Positions 1 to 6,097 of a stretch of 6,381 nucleotides of DNA are shown here, piece by piece (position 1 is the first letter of the stretch; each line of letters begins with the position of its first letter). Below the pieces are notes generated by a model that saw only the letters and a program-made list of their open reading frames with translations, was not told the origin of the DNA and did not search any database. The translations under genes and the position numbers were made by a program. The stretch comes from Planctomycetota bacterium (GTDB lineage Bacteria > Planctomycetota > UBA11346), in NCBI GenBank assembly GCA_013816415.1, contig JACDEN010000165.1, positions 1 to 6,381 of the forward strand. Reading direction: 5' to 3'.

Positions 1-713
1 ACCACGCTGTAGTCGCCCCAGATGTGCCAGAGATCTCCCCAGCCGACGGGAAGCTGACCCGAATTATGGCCGCCGATCGCCCATCCCGGGCTCGCGACGC
101 AGTAGGACGAGAACACCTGCCGGCCGAATCCATCGAGCCAGACCTCGCAGACGCCGCCGTTGGTGTCCCTGGCAGAATCGCCGAAATAGGGCGCATAAAG
201 ATAGGAACCCGTCGCATCGGGCTCAGATAGGATGGGTCGATACGAGCGGTAGCTCGGCAGCAGGAAATTTCGATACCAGCTGCGTGCATCGTGGGGGAGA
301 TCCCAATTCGGATCGAAGTTCGTGATGCCCGTGGCTGGAACCGGAAGCGGAGAGCCCTTCGAGAAGTGCACCTCCTTGAATGCCCGCTTGTTCGCCGCGC
401 TGTTCCCGCCCAGGACGGGGACGGCGTCGCTCATGTAGCCCTTCAGATACGGGTAGTCGGGGTTCGCGAGCGAATTCCAGTAATCGCAATCGTTGACCGA
501 CAGCAGATAGCCGGTGCGCAGCATCCCGTTCTCGATGCTCAGGCGATTCATCAGAGCCATGGTCTGGCTCGCCTGGCGGAACGCCGATACCGCCACCAGC
601 AGGATCACCGCCGAGAGGGCGATCGAGATCATCAGCTCGATGAGGGTGAATGCGCTCTGCGATGATCGTCCAGATGGACAACCCATACGCGTGACGATGT
701 CCAGACGTGACAT
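1..713 (-). CDS. GspJ-like pseudopilin, 3' end outside window (237 residues visible)
   Basis: The frame opens at ATG 713 and stays open to base 1, so the C-terminus is missing. It encodes a prepilin-type leader of 21 residues (MSRLDIVTRMG, then CPSGRSSQSA) followed by F22-T-L-I-E26-L and a hydrophobic helix to about residue 43. Cleavage is therefore after Ala21, with Glu at +5. The helix continues as FRQASQTMALMNRLSIENGMLRT-like sequence and then a soluble domain. That domain is rich in Trp (8 in 237 residues), Tyr, Asn and Pro, and contains FDPNWDLPHD, LDGFGRQVFS and LWHIWGDYS. Size, the FTLIEL start and position after a GspI-like gene fit GspJ, which pairs with GspI and GspK at the pseudopilus tip. 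The sequence after the helix is divergent and I recognise no known domain in it. The Trp-rich composition echoes the giant neighbour, suggesting that the two form one extracellular structure. Confidence 0.82.
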   Translation of the reverse strand, partial: MSRLDIVTRMGCPSGRSSQSAFTLIELMISIALSAVILLVAVSAFRQASQTMALMNRLSIENGMLRTGYLLSVNDCDYWNSLANPDYPYLKGYMSDAVPVLGGNSAANKRAFKEVHFSKGSPLPVPATGITNFDPNWDLPHDARSWYRNFLLPSYRSYRPILSEPDATGSYLYAPYFGDSARDTNGGVCEVWLDGFGRQVFSSYCVASPGWAIGGHNSGQLPVGWGDLWHIWGDYSV

Positions 714-720
714 GCTCGCG

Positions 721-725
721 CCCTT
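721..725 (-). promoter_or_regulatory. Ribosome binding site (AAGGG) of the GspJ-like gene
   Basis: AAGGG overlaps the stop codon of the giant pseudopilin gene and is 7 bases before the ATG at 713, the same spacing as at the first and third genes. It supports 713 over the in-frame ATG at 686. Confidence 0.65.
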
Positions 726-3700
726 CAATTGCGGATGGTGGTCCACGCCACCGGATCATAGAAGTTGAAGCGCGCGATCTCGGCGGCGCGCATGCGTACA
801 GTCGGCGAGGTCGGCCCCTGGTCGAACCGGCCGTTATGGTTCCGATCCGCTCCCCAGAACCCGACGCTGAAGTACGGCGACCAGCGTTCGCGGTACGGAT
901 TGGCCCAATCCGCACAGCGCTGGTACCAGATGCCGGGATGGCGGACATCGTAGACATCGCCTGCTCCCCAGAACTCGACGTTGGGGATGGGGATGGGCGC
1001 GACCGTCTTTCCCTTGGGCCAATGGCCGATGGTGCCGTCGCGATCGGGATTCACCCATACGAACTCCTGTTCGGGATTGCCGACGGCGTTGCCGAAGAAA
1101 TTGAATCCGGTCATCGCCCCGTACCACATCCATGCCCCGTAAGGATTGCGGCCGATGTTGCGGGCGAGCTGGCTGCAATCGACCGGGGCGCTCGGTTGGC
1201 TTTCCGAATCGGCGTAATCCTTCCAGGCGACGTTCCAGAACACGAGTTGGCGGCAGCGCTGCGCTGGTTGGAATGCGTCGTTGTACCACCAATAGGGTTT
1301 GCCGTCGCTGCCGGTCGCGGCGACCTGCTTCATCGGTCCCGGGGTGAAATTATAGCCGCTGCCCCACCCGCCGGATGTCGGCACTCCGTGGTGGCGCTGA
1401 CGCCCCGCCCACCAGGTGTCCGGCCCATAATAATTACTCTCCCAGAAACTCGAGGACTCGGGGGTGACCGGGCCCGCCGGATACTGCGTCCCTGGCGGCG
1501 GCATGCCTTTATCCTGCTTGCTGGTGTAGACACCGTAGCCGGGATCGGTCGTCGCGTAGAAAGACGGCGAACACCAGTAGTTCCACAGGCTGAGCGTGTA
1601 CGGAGGCTGGTTGTTGGAGGTCCTCTTGTAGACCTGCTCTGCCGGTGTATCGATCCAATGGAACGGGAAGGTGAAGGGATACATGCAGAAGAGCGCGTTC
1701 TCCGATCCGTAGATCGAATTATAGCGATCGCCGCTCCCGAGCTGCCGCATCGCATTTCCGGAACTGTCGAACAGGTGCCAGGAAAACAGCGGACGGTCGG
1801 TCATGACCTGGCGGTTGAAGGGTCGGGGAACGATGAAGTCGTAGGGATTCTCGCTGATGTAGGCCATCGCCCACCGCATGAAGGTCTCGTGGGCGTTGCG
1901 CGCCCACTTGGTGTCGTTGTGCGTGAGCGGCATCTTGGCGATCTTCGCGCGCAGCGCCTCCTTCTTCACCGCTCCGACCGGAGGCGGCACGCCCGGAGGA
2001 TCGTAGACCACATTGCCGTTCTGGTCCTTCATGTCCTCGACCGTCACCGAGATGTAGCCGTCGCTGCCGCTTCCCGACGCCATCGCGTTGTTGAGCGCCG
2101 TATCCATGTCGCCGTACTTCTTCTCGCCCCACCAGGTGAAGGCGTCGCGATCGGCATACGGAGCAGGATACGGATTGATGATGTCGCCGTGCATGCGGTG
2201 GTATTTGATCTTCTGTCCATCGGCGGTCTGTTCGAAGTACAGGCCGTTCGGCGTGGTCAGGTTCCAATCCGCCGTCTGGAGCGGATCGAACGGCTGCCGC
2301 GAGCCGGGATTCGGCATGTAGGAACATCCGAACTGTTGCAGGGGTGGCCGGAACGGGGTGTGGTCATCAACCGCGGTCGGCGACTGCAGCGGCGGCGACG
2401 CATCGGGATCACCGCCTTCATGGTCAAACACATCCCACAGGTAGTACTGGTCCTTGGAAAACAACCTGAAGACATTGGTGTCATCGGTGTTCGCCGGATC
2501 CTCGAGCGCGGAATTGGGTGCACCGAGCGGCTTGTGGATCTTCGACGGCAGGATCTCCTCGTCATCGGTCGGATCCGGCGTGCGCTTGTCATTGATGAAC
2601 GGCGGCTGATATCCGCACACCATCATCGCGGCATGCGCGAGATAGCTCAGCGCGAGCACCTGGCAGGGATGGATGTCCTTGGGGTTCGGCGGATCGATGA
2701 CCTGCAGCAGCGGATTCTGCGCGTTGGGAAGGGCCCCGTAATTCTGGGCGATGTTGGGATCGAGATTCGGATTCAGATCGTTGCCGTTGCCCGACCCGAT
2801 GTCCTTGATCCGCAGCTTCAACATGTCGATCGGACCGCTGACGAATCCCGACAGCGGATTGCCGCCGAGGTCCTTGGGAACGGACGGGCTCTGCACTTTA
2901 GCCCACAGCACGAGCGCCGCGGTCCGATACTCGACTCGCCGCTCCAGCGACGGCAGTCCTTCGCGGATCTGATCGAAGAGGACGTTGTTCGCCCAGGTCT
3001 CGTGATCCTCGTACATGATGTCGTTGCCGTGGTAGGGACTGTTCGGCAGCCCGTGCGCCGGTGCGGGAATGCCGATCATGTTGCGTGGCGCGCGATGGAA
3101 GAGGTCGTCATTGACGTTGGGGCCGCCCGGCGGATTCGGGCACGGCAGCATGGACTCGGGATTGTACCAGCCGTGCCTGTTGCCGGGAAAATCATCAACC
3201 CAGGTGATGCCGCTGCCATAGGCTGGCGGAATTGCCGGGGGCGGTGGAGCCTTGTAATAAGGAGGATCCGATTTCCAGCACCAGCTCGAGGTCGGCAGGT
3301 AGTGCAGCTGATGCCGGATCCGTCCATAATGGTAATGCGCCAGTCGTGCATATTCGCTGTGGCCGGCCATCCAGATGCTGTTCGCCTCGGACAGGCCGGC
3401 TTTCTCGTCGATGTGGAAGTACCATTGCCAGGTGCAGTCCTGATCGCCATGGACGACGCCGTCGCGACCGCCCCAGGGATTCTCGCTCCACGCCGAGAAC
3501 GGCGCGACCGCCGCCTTCAGGTTCTCCTGATGCATGATCCATTTGCCCCCCGGGTTTTCGCTCGGGATCGGCAGGCCGGTGTTGGGATCGATTGGCGGCG
3601 TCATCGGACCGGTGAGCTCGATCCAGTCCTGGGTCGTCGGATCGAAATAATAATTCTTCTTGGTCAGGTAGAGCAGCGCCGTGGACTTGTAGCTGCGCAT

Positions 3701-4366
3701 GTGTCCAGGGCCATCGCTGTAACCTCCGGGTCCTTCCGACTGCGGCGGAAACGGCCATTCGGCTTTGAGCGTCTGATCGAGCGGATCGAGCGGCAGGCAG
3801 TTCTCCTGCGCGTAGCCGGTCACGCCCCACACCATGCGCTGGAGTTCGAGCGAGCTCTCGTCCTTCACGCCGAGAGACGATGATCCCATGCTCGAGATCT
3901 TCGCCGGCGTCGGGTCGCAATAGTAGACCTGCCCGCCGTCATCGAGGATCTTCTGGATCTCGTCGCCGGGGGATTCCAGGCGGCGCGCGATCGCCGTCGG
4001 CAGCGGATAATTGCCCTGACCCGAGTTGACCAGCTGGCGCTCGAGGTCGAATTGGCCCATCGACGAGAACATGTGGCGCGTCCACCCGCCGCCGGGAGTG
4101 CTCCCGCCGTCGGTCGTGTCGACGTCCCACGAGTAGCGGTACTGCATCAGATGGTTGTCGTGGGTGCGTCGGAAGTCGACCGAACACTGGCTGAAGTTCT
4201 CGATCAGCTCGTTCGCCTTGGCCGCGGCAAACAGCTGGTAGCGCGACATCTGCTGCGCCTTGATGCCCATCGGCATCAGCATCAGCACCGTCAGCACCGC
4301 GACGGTCACCAGCATCAGGCTGATGCCGACCTCGAAGAGGGTGAAGGCGGAGCGGAGTCCTCGCAT
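725..4366 (-). CDS. Giant GspI-like pseudopilin with Trp-rich exported domain (1213 aa)
   Basis: The N-terminus is a minor pseudopilin of GspI type. After the leader MRGLRSA come F8-T-L-F-E12, a hydrophobic helix (about 8-33) and an amphipathic helix, RYQLFAAAKANELIENF (42-58), that fits GspI and the B-type proteins of Verrucomicrobia pilin cassettes. The remaining roughly 1150 residues have no family I recognise. They hold 45 Trp (3.7% of the protein, about 7% beyond residue 900), many Pro, Tyr, Gly and Asn, and 14 Cys. A Pro-rich linker is at 373-381, and Asp/Asn/Gly-rich segments are at 521-538 and 763-785. No second membrane helix is obvious. Near the end are calcium-loop-like motifs, NPDRDGTI (1106-1113) and DRNHNGRFD (1174-1182). 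GspI proteins are usually about 120-130 residues, so this is a roughly tenfold enlargement with no frameshift or stop. An exported, rigid, possibly ligand-binding tip subunit is inferred. Cleavage would be after Ala7. The gene is coupled to the upstream gene by TGATG and lies 11 bases before the next one. Confidence 0.85.
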   Translation of the reverse strand: MRGLRSAFTLFEVGISLMLVTVAVLTVLMLMPMGIKAQQMSRYQLFAAAKANELIENFSQCSVDFRRTHDNHLMQYRYSWDVDTTDGGSTPGGGWTRHMFSSMGQFDLERQLVNSGQGNYPLPTAIARRLESPGDEIQKILDDGGQVYYCDPTPAKISSMGSSSLGVKDESSLELQRMVWGVTGYAQENCLPLDPLDQTLKAEWPFPPQSEGPGGYSDGPGHMRSYKSTALLYLTKKNYYFDPTTQDWIELTGPMTPPIDPNTGLPIPSENPGGKWIMHQENLKAAVAPFSAWSENPWGGRDGVVHGDQDCTWQWYFHIDEKAGLSEANSIWMAGHSEYARLAHYHYGRIRHQLHYLPTSSWCWKSDPPYYKAPPPPAIPPAYGSGITWVDDFPGNRHGWYNPESMLPCPNPPGGPNVNDDLFHRAPRNMIGIPAPAHGLPNSPYHGNDIMYEDHETWANNVLFDQIREGLPSLERRVEYRTAALVLWAKVQSPSVPKDLGGNPLSGFVSGPIDMLKLRIKDIGSGNGNDLNPNLDPNIAQNYGALPNAQNPLLQVIDPPNPKDIHPCQVLALSYLAHAAMMVCGYQPPFINDKRTPDPTDDEEILPSKIHKPLGAPNSALEDPANTDDTNVFRLFSKDQYYLWDVFDHEGGDPDASPPLQSPTAVDDHTPFRPPLQQFGCSYMPNPGSRQPFDPLQTADWNLTTPNGLYFEQTADGQKIKYHRMHGDIINPYPAPYADRDAFTWWGEKKYGDMDTALNNAMASGSGSDGYISVTVEDMKDQNGNVVYDPPGVPPPVGAVKKEALRAKIAKMPLTHNDTKWARNAHETFMRWAMAYISENPYDFIVPRPFNRQVMTDRPLFSWHLFDSSGNAMRQLGSGDRYNSIYGSENALFCMYPFTFPFHWIDTPAEQVYKRTSNNQPPYTLSLWNYWCSPSFYATTDPGYGVYTSKQDKGMPPPGTQYPAGPVTPESSSFWESNYYGPDTWWAGRQRHHGVPTSGGWGSGYNFTPGPMKQVAATGSDGKPYWWYNDAFQPAQRCRQLVFWNVAWKDYADSESQPSAPVDCSQLARNIGRNPYGAWMWYGAMTGFNFFGNAVGNPEQEFVWVNPDRDGTIGHWPKGKTVAPIPIPNVEFWGAGDVYDVRHPGIWYQRCADWANPYRERWSPYFSVGFWGADRNHNGRFDQGPTSPTVRMRAAEIARFNFYDPVAWTTIRN
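821..847 (-). other. Codons for calcium-loop-like motif DRNHNGRFD in the giant pseudopilin
   Basis: Residues 1174-1182 follow the D-x-[DN]-x-[DN]-G-x-x-D pattern of dockerin/thrombospondin-type calcium loops. Candidate ligands are D1174, N1176, N1178 and D1182. The EF-hand position-12 acidic residue is absent (Pro), so this is a short-loop variant at best. A related partial loop, N-x-D-x-D-G-x-I, sits at 1106-1113. Confidence 0.4.
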
Positions 4367-5112
4367 CAGAATTCCTCCGTGACGGCGAGCCCGGAAAAGT
4401 AGATCGCGATGGCGCGGCGGACCTTGGCGTCGGCGGAACGCACCGACAGCCCGGGATCGGTCGGCGTTCCCGGCGAGACACCCATGGCCTTGATGTCGTT
4501 GCCGGTGATGCCCCAGACGTCGGTCAGGTTCACGCCCTGGCAGCCGACGCTCACCGGAGCCGAGGTGAATCCCGCTCCGATGATCGCGATCGGCATGCCC
4601 GATTGGTACTCGTAGTACCAGGTGACGGTCTTCGCAGCCTTCGCCAGCTGCTGGTTGCCCGTCCACACCATGACGCTGGACGGGAATTTCTGCATGGCCA
4701 CGGGCCGGCCCTGGGGGTCCTTGACGATGCGGTCCTTGTCGCCGCTCTTGCCGTCCGAAGGACCGCCGAGGATGAGCGCGACGAGCGCATAGGGGCTGAC
4801 CGAGGGATCATCGATGATGGTGACCCCGTAATGCTCGTTGCCGGCGGGCGCATACTTCTTGATCGCCAGCAGGCGCGCCTGCTGGCTGATCTGGACGATC
4901 GCGCCAGCGGCGTCGTTGACGCGGCCTTTGCGCAAGGCCGGGACGATCGCCGGGACCGCCATCGTCGCGAGGATCGAGATGATGCCGATGACGATCAGCA
5001 TCTCGACCGCGGTGAAGCCACGACGGCCTGCGGATTGCGGTGAATGCGGCGGGACCGGGGGATCGCGCCGAGGGCGATCCGCCAGATCCGGGATGCGGGA
5101 ACTATTTTTCAT
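4366..5112 (-). CDS. GspH/FimT-like minor pseudopilin with long leader (248 aa)
   Basis: A minor pseudopilin of the type II secretion/type IV pilus superfamily. The processing site is RRG32/F33-T-A-V-E37-M, with Gly at -1 and Glu at +5, followed by a hydrophobic helix (33-60, LIVIGIISILATMAVPAI) and a helical continuation to about residue 87. The C-terminal half looks beta-rich (VTWYYEYQ at 163-170, then MPIAIIGAGF) and ends VRRAIAIYFSGLAV (231-244), like the final strands of GspH/FimT proteins. The frame extends to an ATG at 5199, but that would lie deep inside the preceding gene. I prefer the ATG pair at 5115/5112, just before that gene's stop, although only a weak GGA precedes it. No other ATG, GTG or TTG occurs before the cleavage site, so the Pro/Arg-rich leader is about 32 residues, long for this class. 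It overlaps the previous gene by 11 bases, and its TGA overlaps the next ATG by one base. Confidence 0.82.
   Translation of the reverse strand: MKNSSRIPDLADRPRRDPPVPPHSPQSAGRRGFTAVEMLIVIGIISILATMAVPAIVPALRKGRVNDAAGAIVQISQQARLLAIKKYAPAGNEHYGVTIIDDPSVSPYALVALILGGPSDGKSGDKDRIVKDPQGRPVAMQKFPSSVMVWTGNQQLAKAAKTVTWYYEYQSGMPIAIIGAGFTSAPVSVGCQGVNLTDVWGITGNDIKAMGVSPGTPTDPGLSVRSADAKVRRAIAIYFSGLAVTEEF
4374..4378 (-). promoter_or_regulatory. Ribosome binding site (GGAGG) of the giant pseudopilin gene
   Basis: A perfect GGAGG lies inside the last codons of the preceding gene, 7 bases before the ATG at 4366. It fixes this start, rather than the in-frame ATG 300 bases upstream at 4666, whose translation (EDRHLVLRVPIGHADRDHR) is a shadow of the GspH-like gene. 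Confidence 0.85.
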
Positions 5113-5671
5113 CATTCTGGATCCAGCTGCGGATGTCGTCCTCGGTACCTTCGACGCCGTCCGGGCCATTCGACCAGACTCCGAAATTGGCGGCGCCATA
5201 GGCCCCGGTCGCGTAGCGGATGTGGATCGGGCGCTTCCACGGATCCATCAGCCGTCCGTCGGGCGCGACGACGGCTTTGGATAGGCTCGCGCCCGAGGTG
5301 GCGAGGAAGCCGCGATATCCGATGTTTTTTGCCGCTGCCCGGTCGCTCGCGCTGAATCCCGGATCGAGCTCTGGATCGCCATCGAGGATGTAGTCGAACG
5401 TCGGCGAGGTGCAGGAACCGATGTTGAAGTCCCACAGCCGACGCGTCTGGTCATCGACCAGGGCAGGATTGCCGAGCGCCGGCACGACGATCGATTCCCT
5501 GCGATAGCTGATGATCGCGGCGCTGATGGCGGCCATCATCGCCGCCGTCGTCTTCTTGATCGCCTGGTCGCGGTACCAGTGGACGGCGGGGAACAGCATC
5601 CCCATGAGCGCCGAGATCACCAGGATGACGACCAGCAATTCCAGGATGGTGAAGGCTCGCTGCCTGATCAT
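5102..5671 (-). CDS. GspG-like major pseudopilin (189 aa)
   Basis: Probably the shaft subunit of a type II secretion-like pseudopilus, inserted in the inner membrane, processed by a prepilin peptidase and polymerised into the periplasm. The leader MIRQRA is followed by F7-T-I-L-E11 and a hydrophobic helix (about residues 7-30), so the cleavage site is Ala6/Phe7 with Glu at +5. After the helix come an Ala-rich amphipathic continuation (residues 35-56) and a loop region. The C-terminus is diagnostic of GspG: DPW (143-145), then VWSNGPDGVEGTEDDIRSW at 165-183. In GspG proteins this Gly/Asp-rich loop binds calcium and stabilises the fold. At 189 residues it is somewhat longer than the usual 140-150, the extra length lying between residues 60 and 125. 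It is first in a four-gene pseudopilin operon, and the next start lies inside its 3' end. The residue at -1 is Ala where Gly is the norm. Confidence 0.88.
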   Translation of the reverse strand: MIRQRAFTILELLVVILVISALMGMLFPAVHWYRDQAIKKTTAAMMAAISAAIISYRRESIVVPALGNPALVDDQTRRLWDFNIGSCTSPTFDYILDGDPELDPGFSASDRAAAKNIGYRGFLATSGASLSKAVVAPDGRLMDPWKRPIHIRYATGAYGAANFGVWSNGPDGVEGTEDDIRSWIQNDEK

Positions 5672-5678
5672 GCGCACG

Positions 5679-5683
5679 TCCTT
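5679..5683 (-). promoter_or_regulatory. Ribosome binding site (AAGGA) deciding the GspG-like start
   Basis: AAGGA lies 7 bases before the ATG at 5671. The in-frame ATG 42 bases upstream (5713) has no purine-rich sequence before it and would give an unusual 20-residue leader. The GTG at 5677 is too close to this site. The 5671 start yields a six-residue leader, MIRQRA, before the Phe of the mature pilin. Confidence 0.7.
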
Positions 5684-5711
5684 GTGATGCCGCCGAGTCT
5701 TTATGAAGGCC

Positions 5712-5717
5712 ATAATA
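5712..5717 (-). promoter_or_regulatory. Possible -10 element for the pseudopilin operon
   Basis: On the minus strand TATTAT matches the sigma-70 -10 consensus at five of six bases and sits about 40 bases before the preferred ATG at 5671. That would give a 5' leader of about 34 bases containing the AAGGA ribosome binding site. The sequence 17-18 bases upstream (GGAAGC/GAAGCG) is not a recognisable -35 box, so this is a weak candidate. Confidence 0.22.
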
Positions 5718-5951
5718 GGACGTGCTCGCGAGGCCGCTTCCGGACATCGTTTAGCACAATCGTTGCGCCACTGTCTGGTTCAGCGACGCGCCACGAGTGG
5801 ATTCGCCGGTATCGACCGACGGGCATGTCACATGTCGTTCAAATGAAGTAAGAAGTGCAGCGGTTCCATATCCCCGGGCGTGCTCCACATGGAGTCACTG
5901 ACGAGAATCCTGGACGATCTTCCTGAAACTCGCCAGAGACGCCATACTCGG

Positions 5952-5984
5952 CACACCCGGCACCCGGCATGCCGGGCCGGTGTG
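5952..5984. repeat. GC-rich intergenic hairpin with 14-bp perfect palindrome core
   Basis: The core CCCGGCATGCCGGG (5963-5976) is a perfect palindrome. It is flanked by CACAC (5952-5956) and GTGTG (5980-5984), with further pairing across small bulges, so a transcript of either strand could fold into a stem of about 13 pairs. The left arm also contains two overlapping copies of CACCCGGCA with a 7-base period (5954-5962, 5961-5969). No T-run follows on either strand, so it is not a classical intrinsic terminator. Its position just downstream of the upstream gene's end suggests an RNA 3'-end stabiliser, a factor-dependent termination region or an extragenic palindromic repeat. Confidence 0.45.
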
Positions 5985-5998
5985 GGTACCAGAGGCGG

Positions 5999-6097
5999 TC
6001 ACGGTTTCGCGGGCTTGTCCGCGTCCTTGGGCCAGGGCAGTCCCCGGTTCACCCATTCCACGAGCGCAGCTGATCGTTCCTGGAACGATGGCGGCAT
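5999..6097 (-). CDS. Candidate 32-aa mini-ORF coupled to the preceding stop, or remnant of a cytochrome-associated domain
   Basis: ATG at 6097 shares its A with the TGA of the preceding frame (TGATG) and runs 32 codons to TGA at 6001-5999. Residues 1-23 include MPPSFQE, then LVEWVNRGLPWP, followed by a charged KDADKPAKP tail. The pattern MPP, about ten residues, then L-[VL]-x-W-[VI]-x-x-G-x-P/x-W-P resembles the end of c-type cytochrome domains found in planctomycete proteins (PSCyt1 type). No CxxCH haem motif lies upstream in either reading frame visible here, so no intact cytochrome is present. There is no convincing Shine-Dalgarno sequence, so expression would depend on re-initiation at TGATG. 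The alternatives are a -1 frameshift that fuses it to the upstream gene, a decayed remnant, or chance. The amino-acid composition is more protein-like than a typical shadow, but the length is too short to be sure. Confidence 0.33.
   Translation of the reverse strand: MPPSFQERSAALVEWVNRGLPWPKDADKPAKP
6073..6089. repeat. Perfect 17-base inverted repeat (8-bp arms, 1-base centre)
   Basis: ATCGTTCC (6073-6080), a central T, then GGAACGAT (6082-6089) form a perfect dyad. The length and near-zero spacer suit a dimeric DNA-binding protein better than an RNA hairpin. It lies inside the candidate 32-codon ORF (codons for about P3-R8), about 400 bases upstream of the pseudopilin operon. Its arms are not GC-only, so it is not simply a composition effect, but one such dyad in 6 kb could still be chance. 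Confidence 0.35.

Larger units (their letters stand above)
5672..5998. other. Intergenic region upstream of the pseudopilin operon
   Basis: About 327 bases with no convincing gene on either strand. Short frames here read Arg/Ser/His-rich and cross the hairpin. Contents seen: the hairpin at 5952-5984; a direct repeat on the plus strand, CATGTC then ACATGTC (5824-5836); an AT-leaning patch near 5826-5855; a possible -10 hexamer at 5712-5717; and the Shine-Dalgarno sequence for the first pseudopilin at 5679-5683. The operon's promoter most likely lies in this stretch, but no strong -35/-10 pair is visible. Confidence 0.5.

Noticed and set aside
223..957. A 244-codon minus-strand frame near the left end
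   Set aside because: It overlaps the true GspJ-like and giant pseudopilin genes in another frame, has Arg/Ser/Gly/Pro-biased composition and no signal or motif.
707..3883. A 1058-codon open frame on the plus strand opposite the giant pseudopilin gene
   Set aside because: Its codons are exactly in register with the sense codons, so it stays open simply because the sense gene avoids the rare codons TTA, CTA and TCA in GC-rich DNA. Its product is a monotonous Arg/Val/Ile/His mix with no domain, while the minus frame has a pilin signal, a Shine-Dalgarno sequence and operon context.
4367..4666. Upstream extension of the giant gene to ATG 4666
   Set aside because: The extra 100 residues are Arg/His/Gly-rich antisense-like sequence overlapping the GspH-like gene in another frame. 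The GGAGG site and the leader at 4366 are decisive.
5102..5671. Possibility that the pseudopilins belong to the DUF1559 pilin-like family common in planctomycetes
   Set aside because: The GspG-type DPW and Gly/Asp calcium loop are clear in the first gene, and none of the complete genes ends in the H-x9-DG type motif of DUF1559 proteins.
5756..5770. Sigma-54-like sequence TGGCGC-N5-TTGT upstream of the operon on the minus strand
   Set aside because: The -24 part fits roughly, but the nearly invariant C of the -12 GC is T, so there is no adequate match despite the known use of sigma-54 for some pilin genes.
5824..5836. Direct repeat CATGTC/ACATGTC in the intergenic region
   Set aside because: Only 6-7 bases per copy and two copies; too short to distinguish from chance.
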